From positions 2,179,001 to 2,243,000 of the forward strand of contig NZ_CP114871.1 in NCBI RefSeq assembly GCF_027474405.1: DNA of 64,000 nucleotides, written 5' to 3'. A program made the translations under genes and the position numbers. The stretch is from Caulobacter sp. NIBR2454. GTDB lineage: Bacteria > Pseudomonadota > Alphaproteobacteria > Caulobacterales > Caulobacteraceae. Every line of letters starts with the position of its first letter. The stretch's first letter is position 1. The notes below the pieces were generated by a model. It made no database searches. It saw nothing but the letters and a program-made list of their open reading frames with translations, and was not told the origin of the DNA. This document shows, piece by piece, positions 28,552 through 38,260 of this stretch.

Positions 28552-29916
28552 TTAGGCGCCGTAGCCTTCCGGCAGATCGTCGTCCTGCAGGAGCTCTTCC
28601 TTGGAGACGGCTTCGTCGGTGACCTTGGCCTTGTCGAAGATCAGGTCCACGACCTTGTCTTCATAAAGCGGGGCGCGGACCTGGGCCTGGGCGGCCGGGT
28701 TCTGCTGGTAGAATTGCAGGACCTGCTGAGCCTGGGCGCCATACTGAATGGCTTCGCGGCGAATGGCCTCGGTCAGTTCACGGTCGGAGACGGTGACGTC
28801 GTGCTTGCGGCCGATCTCGGCCAGCACCAGACCCAGGCGCACGCGGCGCTCGGCGATCTTGCGGTATTCGGTCTGCAGCTGCTCGTCGCTCTTGCCGGCG
28901 TCTTCTTCCGGCAGCCCGCCACGTTCCTTGTCGGCCTGGACCTGCTGCCAGATGCCGGCGAACTCGGCGTCCACCATGCGGGGCGGCAGCGGGAAGTCGT
29001 GCTTGGTGTCCAGAGCGTCCAGCAGGGCGCGCTTGAGCTTGAAGCGCGAGCTGGCGGCGTAGCGGTCGGCCAGGTTCTTGCGCAGCAGGTCGGTCAGCGA
29101 CGCCAGGTCCTTCAGGCCCAGGCGCTCGGCCAGGGCGTCGTCGGCCTTGCCGTCGACGGGAGCGCGGACTTCCTTCACCTTCACGGCGAATTCCGCGTCC
29201 TTGCCGGCCAAGCTGGCGGCTTGATAGTTCTCCGGGAACTGCACCTTCACGGTGACGTCGTCGCCCGGCTTGGAGCCGACCAGCTGGTCTTCAAAGCCCG
29301 GGATGAATTGACCCGAACCCAGGACCAGCTCGGCGTCCTCGGCCTTGCCGCCGTCGAACTCGACGCCGTCGATGCTGCCGACGAAGTCGATCAGCAGTTG
29401 GTCGTCGGTCTTGGCCTTCACCGTCTTGCCGGTGCGCGGCTCATAGGTGCGGGCCTGCTTGGCCAGCTCGCCCAGGGCCTCTTCGACTTCTTCGTCGGCC
29501 GGGGTGTAGACCGGGCGCTTCAGCTCCAGCGACGAAACGTCGATGGGCTCGAAGTCGGGCATCACTTCAACGGCCAGTTCGAAGGTCAGGTCTTCGCCGC
29601 CGGCGATGACCTTGTCCATGTCCGACTCCGGCTTCAGGTCCGGCTGGCCGGCGGGACGCAGCTTGTTGTCGTCCAGAACCTTCTGGGTGGTTTCATTGAG
29701 CGCCTGCTCGATGACTTCGCCCATCAGGGCCTTGCCATACAGACGGCGAACGTGAGCGGTCGGCACCTTGCCGGGGCGGAAGCCCTTCACGTTCATCTGC
29801 GGGGCGACTTCCTTGATCCGGGCGTCGAGGCGCGAGGCGAGCTCGCCGGCCGGAACGGTGACGCCATAGACGCGGCTCAGGCCTTCGCCCGACTTTTCAA
29901 CGATCTGCATGGACAT
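28552..29916 (-). CDS. tig: Trigger factor
   Basis: 454 aa. The N-terminal ribosome-binding domain contains the [11 protein letters not shown] signature (residues ~42-52, GFRxGKxP type). The FKBP-like PPIase domain lies about 150-250 ([30 protein letters not shown]). A long helical C-terminal chaperone domain follows, ending in an acidic [10 protein letters not shown] tail. It binds nascent chains at the ribosome exit. The usual alphaproteobacterial order tig-clpP is kept. The ATG at 29916 follows GAGAAGACC; a second Met two codons later is an alternative. Confidence 0.96.
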   Translation of the reverse strand: MSMQIVEKSGEGLSRVYGVTVPAGELASRLDARIKEVAPQMNVKGFRPGKVPTAHVRRLYGKALMGEVIEQALNETTQKVLDDNKLRPAGQPDLKPESDMDKVIAGGEDLTFELAVEVMPDFEPIDVSSLELKRPVYTPADEEVEEALGELAKQARTYEPRTGKTVKAKTDDQLLIDFVGSIDGVEFDGGKAEDAELVLGSGQFIPGFEDQLVGSKPGDDVTVKVQFPENYQAASLAGKDAEFAVKVKEVRAPVDGKADDALAERLGLKDLASLTDLLRKNLADRYAASSRFKLKRALLDALDTKHDFPLPPRMVDAEFAGIWQQVQADKERGGLPEEDAGKSDEQLQTEYRKIAERRVRLGLVLAEIGRKHDVTVSDRELTEAIRREAIQYGAQAQQVLQFYQQNPAAQAQVRAPLYEDKVVDLIFDKAKVTDEAVSKEELLQDDDLPEGYGA

Positions 29917-30229
29917 GGTCTTCTCAAGTCTCGGACAGGCGAACGTGAAACACGTCCCTTACGTCCGCCTTCGGGATGAAACAGAGGCGCCGCCGTCGAG
30001 CCCCGAAGAATCCGGTGCGCCCGCGCGGCGGCGCGAAGAGCGCCCTTATGTCATGAGGGGACCGCCGGGCCAAGCCCGACTTTATGTGGCCAAACAGCGT
30101 GAAAACCCCGCCCTTGAGGGGCGACGGCGCGGATGAGGGCCTCGAACATCCCCTCCTCCCAGAGCCAGAACCGGAATCCTCGCACTTTCGGATGACGAGG
30201 TCGTTCGGCTGCGCTAGACGGACCGCTTC
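29917..30229. other. Intergenic region between tig and tRNA-Leu
   Basis: 313 bases. It must contain the divergent promoters of tig (minus) and tRNA-Leu (plus). Apart from short GC-rich inverted repeats I see no convincing operator, terminator or ORF; the plus-strand frame through it is Pro/Arg-rich and looks non-coding. Confidence 0.5.
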
Positions 30230-30312
30230 GCGGCTATGGCGGAATTGGTAGACGCACCGGTTTTAGGTACCGGCGGGAAACCGTGGGGGTTCGAGTCCCT
30301 CTAGCCGCACCA
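30230..30312 (+). tRNA. tRNA-Leu (anticodon TAG)
   Basis: The acceptor GCGGCTA pairs with TAGCCGC (30302-30308). The anticodon stem CCGGT/ACCGG encloses TTTAGGT (anticodon TAG, codons CUN). A variable arm typical of Leu, the T-loop TTCGAGT and an encoded CCA are all present. Confidence 0.96.
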
Positions 30313-30396
30313 CATATTCGGACCTCAGGCATAGTGTGAAGGCCTGCCGGCCGACGCTGCAGCGTTCTCCGCAACAACAAGATCCTCTTGAATACA

Positions 30397-30416
30397 CCTT
30401 CGCTGCGTAGCGAAGG
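30397..30416. repeat. Perfect hairpin between tRNA-Leu and the sensor kinase
   Basis: CCTTCGCT (30397-30404) pairs with AGCGAAGG (30409-30416), loop GCGT. There is no T-run. It could be a 3' processing or protein-binding element; function unknown. Confidence 0.4.
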
Positions 30417-30530
30417 CGCGCGGTCGCTCAGGTTGAATGCCTATGGCGCGGACCGGCTTTTGGGTCCAAGCCTGTGGGGTCGTCGGTCAAGATCGGCGCT
30501 AAGGAAACTAAAAAGAGATGGACGGTCCCC

Positions 30531-31526
30531 GTGAAGCAACCGAGTTCCGCCGTGTGGGATGAAAAGCATCTCCGGCTCGGCGTGAAGGCGGCGGGGGTCG
30601 CCCTGTGGGCCTGGAACGTGGAAACCGATCGCCTGACAATGGACGAGATCGGCTACGACCTATGGGCCATCCCGAGGGATACAGAAGTCACCTTCGAGGA
30701 CCTGTCGGCCCATATTCACCCGGCCGATCGTGACCGGGTTCGCGCCGCCTTTGACGCAACACGGGGGCTGGTTGGTCCCTATGAGACCGACTTTCGCATC
30801 CTGATCGGCGATGAAGTGCGCTGGATTTCCGCGCGGGGCCGCGGTGACGACGAGGGCATAGTCGGCGATGTGATGTTCGGCGTCTTCCTGGACGTCACTG
30901 GCCGAAAGCAGGCGGAGGAAGCCAACGAGCTCCTGGCCGGCGAAATGAGCCATCGGGTGAAGAACCTGATCACGGTCGCCGGCGCCCTGACCGCCATGAC
31001 GTCGCGCTCAGCCGCAACGAAGGAAGAAATGGCGCATGACTTGACCCAGCGCCTCACCGCTCTGGGCCGCGCGCAGGATCTGGTACGCCCGGTGCCAGGC
31101 CAGACCCAGAACGCCGCCCTGCTGGGCGACCTGATCTCGGTGGTGCTGACGCCCTATGACGACATGGGCGCGTTCAGCGGCCGGATTCGTGTTTCGGTGC
31201 CCAGGGTGGGCATTAGCGAGGCGGCCGCTACAAACCTGGCCCTGGTTCTCCATGAACTGGCGACGAACTCGCTCAAGCACGGCGCCCTGTCGGCGCAGGC
31301 CGGACTGCTGGACGTCGGCTGCCAGATCGAGAACGATTTGGCGGTAATCGTATGGACCGAAAGCGGCGGACCGCAGGTCACCGCGCCGGCTTCGGACAAG
31401 GGCTTCGGCAGCAAGCTGCTAAGCCGGATCATGACCAGCCATTTCCGAGGCGAGGTCATCTATGACTGGCCGTCCGACGGTCTGATCGCGACCCTGAAGA
31501 TTCCGACCAAGAAGCTCGGCTTCTGA
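30531..31526 (+). CDS. PAS-HWE family sensor histidine kinase
   Basis: 331 aa from a GTG at 30531; another GTG at 30474 would add 19 residues whose codons look non-coding. An N-terminal PAS domain (about GVKAAGVALWAWNVETDRL to GVFLDVTGRK) is followed by the HWE dimerisation block with the phospho-acceptor His in EMSHRVKNLITV. The ATPase part has LVLHELATNSLKHGALS in place of the usual N-box, and GFGSKLL. No membrane segment, so a cytosolic sensor; several alphaproteobacterial HWE/HisKA2 kinases act in light or general stress signalling. No response regulator is adjacent, so its partner is unknown. Confidence 0.85.
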   Translation: MKQPSSAVWDEKHLRLGVKAAGVALWAWNVETDRLTMDEIGYDLWAIPRDTEVTFEDLSAHIHPADRDRVRAAFDATRGLVGPYETDFRILIGDEVRWISARGRGDDEGIVGDVMFGVFLDVTGRKQAEEANELLAGEMSHRVKNLITVAGALTAMTSRSAATKEEMAHDLTQRLTALGRAQDLVRPVPGQTQNAALLGDLISVVLTPYDDMGAFSGRIRVSVPRVGISEAAATNLALVLHELATNSLKHGALSAQAGLLDVGCQIENDLAVIVWTESGGPQVTAPASDKGFGSKLLSRIMTSHFRGEVIYDWPSDGLIATLKIPTKKLGF

Positions 31527-31566
31527 ACGAGCCCGGCGCAGAGACTGCCGCCGGGCTCCAAACGCC

Positions 31567-34164
31567 TCAGAAGTTGATCGCCGCGCCGACCCAGTAGGTC
31601 CGGCCGTAGTTGGCCCATTCCTGCAGGTACTTGCGGCCCGGACCCGTCACTTCCTGACGGCCGGTGTTCGACAGGTTCTGCCCCTCGGCATAGACGGTCA
31701 CATTGTCGGTCAGACGCCAGGAGACGCTGGCGTCGAACACGTGGCGGCCCTTCCAGTACTGGTCCGCGTTGGGGATCGTGTCGTTGATCGTCTCCAGCTG
31801 GCCGCCGATGTAGTTGTGCGACACGCGGGCCTCGAACGGGCCGCGCTGGTAGTAGACCGACTCGTTGGTGGTGATCTCAGGCTGCTGGAACAGGCCGGTG
31901 ACGCGGGGACCGGCGCTGGTCAGGAACGTGAACTCCGTATCCAGCCAGGTAAGGTTGCCGTTGAAGCCGAAGCCGTCGAACGGCGCCGGCAGGAAGGTGA
32001 AGGCCTGCTGCACGGCGAACTCGACGCCCTTGATCTTGGCGGACTGGGCGTTACGCGGCGTCGAGACCAGAACCGCTTCCACGCCACGGCCGACGTCGAG
32101 GTTTTCAACGCCCGACAGCGTGAAAATCTCGTTCTTGATGTCCTTGGAAAACAGCGCCAGCGAGATCAGGCCGTCGCGGGGGTAGAATTCCACCGACAGA
32201 TCCAGGCCTTCGCTTTCGCGGGGCTTCAGACCGGGGTTGCCGCGCGAGACGGTCGGCTGGCTCCCGTCAAAGCTGACGGACTCGCTGGCGGCCAGGGAAC
32301 CGAAGTCCGGACGGCCGATAGTGTTGGTCCAGGCGGCGCGCACGATCAGGTCGGACCGGACATCCCATTGCATGTGGACGCTGGGCATGAAGCTGTCATA
32401 GCCGCCCGCGTTGCTGACCGGGCTGAGCACGCCGCCAGTGGCGCGGGTGGCGTCCGATTCCACTTCAGTCCGCTCGTAGCGCAGGCCGCCCAGGATGGTG
32501 ACGTCGCCGAACTTGTAGCTGGCCTGGCCATAGGCGGCGTAGACGTCTTCCTGCACCTCATAGTCACCCGTCGGCACGGTCACCGTGGTGGTGAAGCGGC
32601 TGCGGTTGGCGTTGAAGAAGGCCATGGCCTCGGCGGCGCCGATGCGAGGCGACACCAGATAACGGCCGGCGATCAGTTGGGTCGGGCCAGGAACATCGAC
32701 CTCGGCCAGGGTGTAATTGAAGCCCGAACCAGCGCGGTAATTGGTCTGGGTTTCCGCGAACTCGCGCTTGCTGGAGCGGATCACGCCGCCGAACTTGGCC
32801 TTGACGTTGTTGTCGTCCAGCCCCTGGTCGAAGGCCAGGTCGAAGCGACCTTGGAAGGCCTTCTCCTCGGTTTCGGTCAAGGCGTCCCGGTGCTGCTGCA
32901 GATTGTAGTTGGCCGGATTGCGCATGGCCGCGTCGTTCACCGGGGTGAACACCGGGAACAGCGGGTCGGTCGTGTTGTAGGTGAAACCGTAGTTCCCGGC
33001 GACGGCGTCGACCGTGCGGAACTCCACGGAATGGTTGGGCACCTCAAGCTGAGCCTGCGAGTAGACCAGGTCGCCGGTGGCGGTCCATTGCGGGTTGAAG
33101 CTCCACTCCAGGCCGGTGCGGGCCAGGGCGATCTCGCGTTTGGTGATCGGTTGGTTCAGCTGGATCGTGCCGCGGCCGCGGGCGAAGGCGCCGCTGGTCT
33201 GCGTCTGGCTGGCGACGTTGCCCAAGGGCTCGATGCGGAATTCGATACGTTCCTCGTCATCCTCCATCATGGCGTAGAGGGCCGAAGCTTCCCAGCGCAG
33301 GTCGTCGCTCGGGCGATACTCGATCTTCCCGTTCACGCCGCTGCGCTGCTTGGTGTTGTTGTACCAGAACAGACGTTGGAAGGTCGGCACCTGGATGCCA
33401 TTGCCGGTAGGCGCGCCGGAGTTCACGGGTGCGCCGGCCGCGGTGTACTCGCGCACCGACGGCGCCTGGGATTCCACCTGCGGGATATCGTAGTCGAGCT
33501 GCTCTTGCGAGCCGCCGATCACCACGCCCCATTCGTCGTTGGCGCCGAAGGTCGTGCCGGCCGCGAAGGCGGCGCGATAGTTGGCCTTGTCGTTGCGAAC
33601 GTCGCCGTGACGCTCGTAGTGGCCATAGGATGCGATGGCGCTGACGAACGGGCCGTCGCTGTCGAAGGCGCTGCGCGTCTTCACGTCGATCGTGCCGCCG
33701 ATGGCGTTGCCATCCTTGTCAGGCGTGACGGTCTTCACGACTTCCAGGCGGCCGACCATGACCGAGGGAACGATGTCCAGCGGCACGGTACGGCCGCTTT
33801 CGTCCACGGACGAGACGATGGCGCCGTCCACGGTGGTGCGGTTGTAGGTCGAGCGCAGACCGCGCACGACCGGGAAACGCGGCTCGCCCTGGTCTTCCAT
33901 GACCGAGATGCCTGGGATGCGGCGCAGGGCGGCGGCGATGTTGTGATCGGGCATCTTGCCGATGTCGTCGGCGGAGATCACGTCGGCGACGACGAACTCT
34001 TCCCGCTTCACGGCGATGGCGGCGCTCTGCGCCTTGCGCTGGCCGGTGATGACGATGGCGTCGACGTCCGTAGCGTCCTGCGCGCGAGCCAGTGACGGCG
34101 CGCAAAGCGCGGTGGCGGCCAGAAGGCCCGTGACAAGACTATGCGACGTGAACTTGCGCGACAT
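31567..34164 (-). CDS. TonB-dependent receptor, Xanthomonas/Caulobacter type
   Basis: 865 aa from the ATG at 34164, chosen for the AGAGGGGG ribosome binding site and the signal peptide (KFTSHSLVTGLLAATALC, cleavage near ARAQ). A plug domain begins about residue 50 (IGKMPDHNIAAALRRIPGISV; PVVRGLRSTYNRTTVDG). A 22-strand barrel follows and ends in the aromatic YWVGAAINF. It resembles the TonB-Xanth-Caul subfamily, whose members often import plant-derived oligosaccharides. No TonB-box sequence is certain (IVITGQR at the mature N-terminus is a candidate). Transcribed alone. Confidence 0.9.
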   Translation of the reverse strand: MSRKFTSHSLVTGLLAATALCAPSLARAQDATDVDAIVITGQRKAQSAAIAVKREEFVVADVISADDIGKMPDHNIAAALRRIPGISVMEDQGEPRFPVVRGLRSTYNRTTVDGAIVSSVDESGRTVPLDIVPSVMVGRLEVVKTVTPDKDGNAIGGTIDVKTRSAFDSDGPFVSAIASYGHYERHGDVRNDKANYRAAFAAGTTFGANDEWGVVIGGSQEQLDYDIPQVESQAPSVREYTAAGAPVNSGAPTGNGIQVPTFQRLFWYNNTKQRSGVNGKIEYRPSDDLRWEASALYAMMEDDEERIEFRIEPLGNVASQTQTSGAFARGRGTIQLNQPITKREIALARTGLEWSFNPQWTATGDLVYSQAQLEVPNHSVEFRTVDAVAGNYGFTYNTTDPLFPVFTPVNDAAMRNPANYNLQQHRDALTETEEKAFQGRFDLAFDQGLDDNNVKAKFGGVIRSSKREFAETQTNYRAGSGFNYTLAEVDVPGPTQLIAGRYLVSPRIGAAEAMAFFNANRSRFTTTVTVPTGDYEVQEDVYAAYGQASYKFGDVTILGGLRYERTEVESDATRATGGVLSPVSNAGGYDSFMPSVHMQWDVRSDLIVRAAWTNTIGRPDFGSLAASESVSFDGSQPTVSRGNPGLKPRESEGLDLSVEFYPRDGLISLALFSKDIKNEIFTLSGVENLDVGRGVEAVLVSTPRNAQSAKIKGVEFAVQQAFTFLPAPFDGFGFNGNLTWLDTEFTFLTSAGPRVTGLFQQPEITTNESVYYQRGPFEARVSHNYIGGQLETINDTIPNADQYWKGRHVFDASVSWRLTDNVTVYAEGQNLSNTGRQEVTGPGRKYLQEWANYGRTYWVGAAINF

Positions 34165-34232
34165 GTGAGCCCCCTCTTGTGGAATGGGAGAGGGCAATAA
34201 GGCCGGCAGACGACAATCACGCGTGACTTAGA

Positions 34233-34255
34233 TGTCGAAACGAAGACGTTCGACA
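34233..34255. promoter_or_regulatory. Inverted repeat upstream of the TonB-dependent receptor
   Basis: TGTCGAA (34233-34239) and TTCGACA (34249-34255) form a perfect 7-9-7 inverted repeat about 70 bases upstream of the receptor start. Odd spacing fits a helix-turn-helix dimer site. No regulator is nearby. Confidence 0.35.
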
Positions 34256-34378
34256 CGACAGGGGAACTTTCGGGAGAACGATCAACTTCCGATAGTTCGC
34301 CTTTCAGCTCACACCACTAGAGGACGCGAGGAAAGGCCAGGGCCGGCGTCGAGTCTAGCCCGCGCCGGCCCAGTCGTT

Positions 34379-34591
34379 CTACTTGGCGCTGTCGGCCAGA
34401 TCTTCTTCGGTCGCCGGCTTGCAGACCTTCTTGGCGACCCGAGCGCCGGGCACTTCCACCTTGCTGCAGACCATCTTGACCTTCTTTGCCGCCGGCTTTT
34501 CAGCGACCGGCGCTTCCTGTGCGGACTGGCCGTCCGCCGGTTGGGCGGCGGCGGTGGAAGCGGCGGCGAGCAAAGCGAGCAGAAGCGACAT
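34379..34591 (-). CDS. Small exported protein with paired-Cys motif
   Basis: 70 aa from the ATG at 34591, selected because AAGGATTGG stands upstream and the signal peptide (MSLLLALLAAASTAAAQ) starts there; a Met nine codons earlier lacks a ribosome binding site. The mature part is Ala/Lys-rich, then MVCSKVEVPGARVAKKVCK, a short motif with two Cys around a conserved-looking G-x-R turn. Similar C...GSRxxxxxVC segments recur in small exported alphaproteobacterial proteins of unknown function. A disulfide between the two Cys is likely in the periplasm. Confidence 0.65.
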   Translation of the reverse strand: MSLLLALLAAASTAAAQPADGQSAQEAPVAEKPAAKKVKMVCSKVEVPGARVAKKVCKPATEEDLADSAK

Positions 34592-34682
34592 CGGGATATC
34601 CAATCCTTGGGAGAACATGCGTCGACGAATGCAGTAACAACTGCACTAAAAAAGTCCAGCGACCGCCATTCGATAATTGCTG

Positions 34683-35537
34683 CTATCCTGGTCGCGGTCC
34701 CGATTTTGCGACGAACAGCATGTTCAGGACCGTAGGAAGAAGGTCTGGAAGGTCTTCCGAAATCAGACCCGGTCCGAAATTGCCTGCACATTGAGCATGC
34801 AGCCAGACCGCCGCGCAGGCGGCCTCGAAACTCGCCATACCCTGGGCGATCAGCCCGGCGGCGAAACCCGCCAGGACATCGCCCGTGCCCGCCGTGGCCA
34901 GCCAGGGCGAACCATTGGCGTTGACCGCGATACGGCCATCGGGCGCGGCGACAACCGTCCGAGGCCCCTTCAGGATGACCACGGCGCCGGCGCGCTCGGC
35001 GGCTAGGCGCGCCGCCCCTTCCCGCCCTTCCTTGGCCAGCAGGCCTGGAAACAAGCGCTCGAACTCGCCGGGGTGCGGGGTCAACACGTCGTCGCGATCG
35101 AGAACCGAGAACAGGTTGTCGGGATCGTCCTGGAAGCTGGTCAGGGCGTCGGCGTCTATGACCAGGGCCACGCCGGTGGCCGTGAGCGCGAAAAGATTGA
35201 GGGTCGTTTGTTCGCCCACCCCCGCGGCTGGGCCGATGACAGCCGCATCAGCTTTGTCCGCCAGCTGGGCCAACTGACCCGGCTCGTCGAAGCCGCGCAG
35301 CATCACCGCTTCCAGGTGCGGGGCGTGGGACGCCAGCGCCTCGGTGGGCGACAGAACCGTAACCAGTCCCGCACCAACGCGCAGGCCTGCGCGCGCGGCC
35401 AGCCGCGCGGCTCCCGTACTCCAGGCGTCGCCGCTGATCACCACCAGGCGTCCCCGCGCATGCTTATGCGTATCGGCCGCCGGCCAAGGAAAATGCGGCG
35501 ACCAAAGGTCGGGGTCGTTTCGAAGCGTCTTGGTCAT
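34683..35537 (-). CDS. nnrD: ADP/ATP-dependent NAD(P)H-hydrate dehydratase, stand-alone
   Basis: 284 aa of the ribokinase-like YjeF C-terminal family. HKHARGRLVVISGDAWSTGAA opens the fold, GPAAGVGEQT binds nucleotide, DADALTSF and LTPHPGEFERL are substrate blocks, and ATAGTGDVLAG carries the catalytic Asp. It repairs hydrated NADH/NADPH. Most bacteria fuse this to the NnrE epimerase; here the N-terminal epimerase domain is absent, so nnrE would be elsewhere. It lies 4 bases after the phosphatase gene, probably in one operon. Confidence 0.9.
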   Translation of the reverse strand: MTKTLRNDPDLWSPHFPWPAADTHKHARGRLVVISGDAWSTGAARLAARAGLRVGAGLVTVLSPTEALASHAPHLEAVMLRGFDEPGQLAQLADKADAAVIGPAAGVGEQTTLNLFALTATGVALVIDADALTSFQDDPDNLFSVLDRDDVLTPHPGEFERLFPGLLAKEGREGAARLAAERAGAVVILKGPRTVVAAPDGRIAVNANGSPWLATAGTGDVLAGFAAGLIAQGMASFEAACAAVWLHAQCAGNFGPGLISEDLPDLLPTVLNMLFVAKSGPRPG

Positions 35538-35541
35538 AGCG

Positions 35542-36105
35542 TCACAACACCTGGGTGGCGGCCTCCGCTCCCTGCTGTAACAGGCAAAGGCGTCCGTCTT
35601 TGACCTGGAACACGGTGACGGAGGTGTGGTCGGGACGGAAGACCACCGCCCGGTCGTCGTCGATGGCGCAACCCAGAGCCGCGTTTATCGCCACGAAATG
35701 GCTGAACACCGCACAGCCTTCGTATTGCGCCACCGCCGCGCCGACGCCGACGGCCCAGTCGGCATAGTCCAGGTCACCCTCGATCTCGCTCCAGCGTTGG
35801 CCGAAGGCCGTACGCAGCCAGGCGGGACGCGCCTCATTCGACAGGCCGGCCGGCGTGGGTATCTCACCGACGCCAGGATCGATCTCCACCGCCACGCCCA
35901 AGGCGTCGGCGAAGGGCTGGGCGGTCTCACGGCAGCGGCGCAGGGGCGAACTGATTACCCGCGTCGGACGCTCACCGGGCGGCAGGGCCAGCAGAGCCTT
36001 CGCCACCGCCCTCGCCTGCTGATGGCCGACGTCATCAAGCCCCGGATCATCGTCCGTCCCGCCCCAGATCGAGGCCGGCTTGCCGTGTCGGATCATGTGG
36101 ATCAT
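35542..36105 (-). CDS. Histidine phosphatase family protein
   Basis: 187 aa. The phosphoglycerate-mutase-like signature is MIHMIRHGKP (catalytic His in RHG), with SSPLRRCRETAQPF as the second Arg-containing block, and VFSHFVAINAALG carrying the second catalytic His. It should be a small-molecule or protein phosphatase; the substrate is unknown. It sits between a thiolase-like gene and nnrD with 3-4 base gaps, suggesting a three-gene operon. Confidence 0.85.
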   Translation of the reverse strand: MIHMIRHGKPASIWGGTDDDPGLDDVGHQQARAVAKALLALPPGERPTRVISSPLRRCRETAQPFADALGVAVEIDPGVGEIPTPAGLSNEARPAWLRTAFGQRWSEIEGDLDYADWAVGVGAAVAQYEGCAVFSHFVAINAALGCAIDDDRAVVFRPDHTSVTVFQVKDGRLCLLQQGAEAATQVL

Positions 36106-36108
36106 GGG

Positions 36109-37680
36109 TCAGTCCGGAATGAAGAGGTTGCGCACACCGTCCGGATGCGGGCCGACGGTTCCGGTCCTGCCGACGGCTTCCGCCGCCTCCAGCCCGCGCA
36201 GGGTCTTCTCGTCCTCGGGGGTGTTGGCGACGAAGCGGCGCCCCTCCCGGTCCCGACCGATGACGATGCCCATGCGATAGCCTTCCCGCGAATGGATGAC
36301 TGTAAAGGTCTCGATCGTGGCCGCGCCCTGCGGCCGTTCGATGACAGGCGGATGCGGCAGGGCGTCGATCCTGGCCTGGATCACCTTCGGATCCTCCCGC
36401 TCCCAACGCCCTTCGACGGGACGGGTCGAATAGACGCCCACGGACTGCTTGGTCAGGTGCCAGCCATTGGCGGTGCAGAGACCGTAGCCGCCCGGCCGGT
36501 CGCGCAGTCGCTGCATCATCTCGGCGATCCCGTGCATGGCGTAGTTGTTCCCAGGCCCGCCGAAGTACGGAAGCCCGCCGGTGACGGTCAGGCCGCGCGG
36601 GTCGTCGATAGCCAGGCCCAGTTCTTCGGCCGCCACCTGCACCGCCGCCGGGAAGCAGGAATAGATGTCGAACAGATCGATGTCAGCCAACTGGACACCC
36701 GCCATGTCCAGCGCACGCTCGCCCGTCAGGCGGATCGCCGGACTGGAGTGGTAGTCCTGCCGGTCCAGCAGGTTCCAAAGATCGGCGGCGTCGGCGCAGC
36801 CGTGCAGGAACACCCAGCGATCCTCGGGCACGCCCAGTTCACGCGCCTTGCTCACGCTTGCGATCAGGACAGCGGCGGACTGATCCACCTCCAGGATCGA
36901 GTTGACGTATTTGGGGTACGGAAAGCCGACCATCCGGTTGGCCGCCGTCACAGTCATCAGCTCCTCCGCCGAACGCTCAACCGGAAACCAGGCGTGCGGA
37001 TTGGCGGCGGCGACACGGGTGAAGGGGGCGAACAGGTCGCCGATATGCTTCTGGTGGTCAGGGATCGACCGTCCGTCCCGCGCTCTAAGGGCGTTCTCGA
37101 ACAGCGGATAGGTATTGGTGGGAAACGCCAGCCCGTGGGCTTCCTCGTGCGGCGTGGCGCCCGGCCGGGGGTCGCCGACCATGTTCGGCGGCTGAGTTAC
37201 GTCGTCGCTCCAGTCGTCGCCGAAGCCCAGACCACCCTTCAGCCGCTTCATCAGCGAGCCGAGAAATTCCGCGCCGGCGATCAGGCCTAGCTCCACCTCG
37301 CCGCGGCTGATGCGCTCGGCGAACTGGTTGACCAGCATCTGGGGGGTGTTGCCGCCGGTATATGTGTACAGATCGATCCTGGGCGATGCGCCGACGGCGC
37401 GAGCCAGACTGATCGGCGGATTGAGAAGGCGCGGGACCGGCAGTCGGGACAGCCCGCCTGGAGCGTCGATCGAGAAACCCACGACCGCCAAAGCGTCGAT
37501 CCCGGCAAGAACAGCCTCATCAAGGCCGGCGTCGGAGGCGGCGGATTTCGCCGCAATCTTCAGCAGTTCGAGCGGAGACGGTGAATCGGCCGCCACGCCG
37601 CGATAGGTGAATTGGCCCGCGCCGATGAGAACCGGCGTGTCATCCCGCATCACATGCACCCTTCCGCCCTTGTCAGACAT
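36109..37680 (-). CDS. Thiolase-like protein (acetyl-CoA acetyltransferase family)
   Basis: 523 aa with a thiolase fold plus a C-terminal OB-like extension (about the last 100 residues). The N-terminal half has VLIGAGQFTYRG and GLIAGAEFLGS; the C-terminal half has FDIYSCFPAAVQVA, GGPGNNYAMHGIAEM (His of the GHP position) and GLCTANGWHLTKQSVGVYS. Where thiolases have the nucleophilic Cys (xxCGSG), this protein reads YTGGNTPQ, with Thr at that position, so it may not form the usual acyl-enzyme. AGGA stands before the ATG at 37680. The substrate is unknown; SCP2-like thiolase relatives act on acyl-CoA or sterol side chains. Confidence 0.75.
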   Translation of the reverse strand: MSDKGGRVHVMRDDTPVLIGAGQFTYRGVAADSPSPLELLKIAAKSAASDAGLDEAVLAGIDALAVVGFSIDAPGGLSRLPVPRLLNPPISLARAVGASPRIDLYTYTGGNTPQMLVNQFAERISRGEVELGLIAGAEFLGSLMKRLKGGLGFGDDWSDDVTQPPNMVGDPRPGATPHEEAHGLAFPTNTYPLFENALRARDGRSIPDHQKHIGDLFAPFTRVAAANPHAWFPVERSAEELMTVTAANRMVGFPYPKYVNSILEVDQSAAVLIASVSKARELGVPEDRWVFLHGCADAADLWNLLDRQDYHSSPAIRLTGERALDMAGVQLADIDLFDIYSCFPAAVQVAAEELGLAIDDPRGLTVTGGLPYFGGPGNNYAMHGIAEMMQRLRDRPGGYGLCTANGWHLTKQSVGVYSTRPVEGRWEREDPKVIQARIDALPHPPVIERPQGAATIETFTVIHSREGYRMGIVIGRDREGRRFVANTPEDEKTLRGLEAAEAVGRTGTVGPHPDGVRNLFIPD

Positions 37681-37854
37681 CGATCCTAGGGGCCGAACAG
37701 CCGTTCACAAGCCGCTTTTGCGCATGCTCATTTTGCGGGCTCGCATCGCCTATTTTTCGGGCATATGAAGCTTCTGAGGCGGCCGGTAAGGATTCGTAAG
37801 ACTGGCCTCTTGTGGCCCCGCCCCACCGTATGCTCCGTCGCGCCCATGCAATGA

Positions 37855-38220
<366 letters not shown>

Positions 38221-38260
38221 CGACGACACGCCGGAACGACGAGATCAAAGGGGATAACGA

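Noticed and set aside
31741..34095. 784-codon open frame on the plus strand opposite the TonB-dependent receptor
   Set aside because: Shadow of the receptor gene: Gly/Val/Arg/His-rich translation with no domain, whereas the minus strand has signal peptide, plug and barrel features.
35626..37290. 554-codon plus-strand frame opposite the phosphatase and thiolase-like genes
   Set aside because: Antisense shadow; no ribosome binding site or conserved motif, while the minus-strand genes show clear family blocks.
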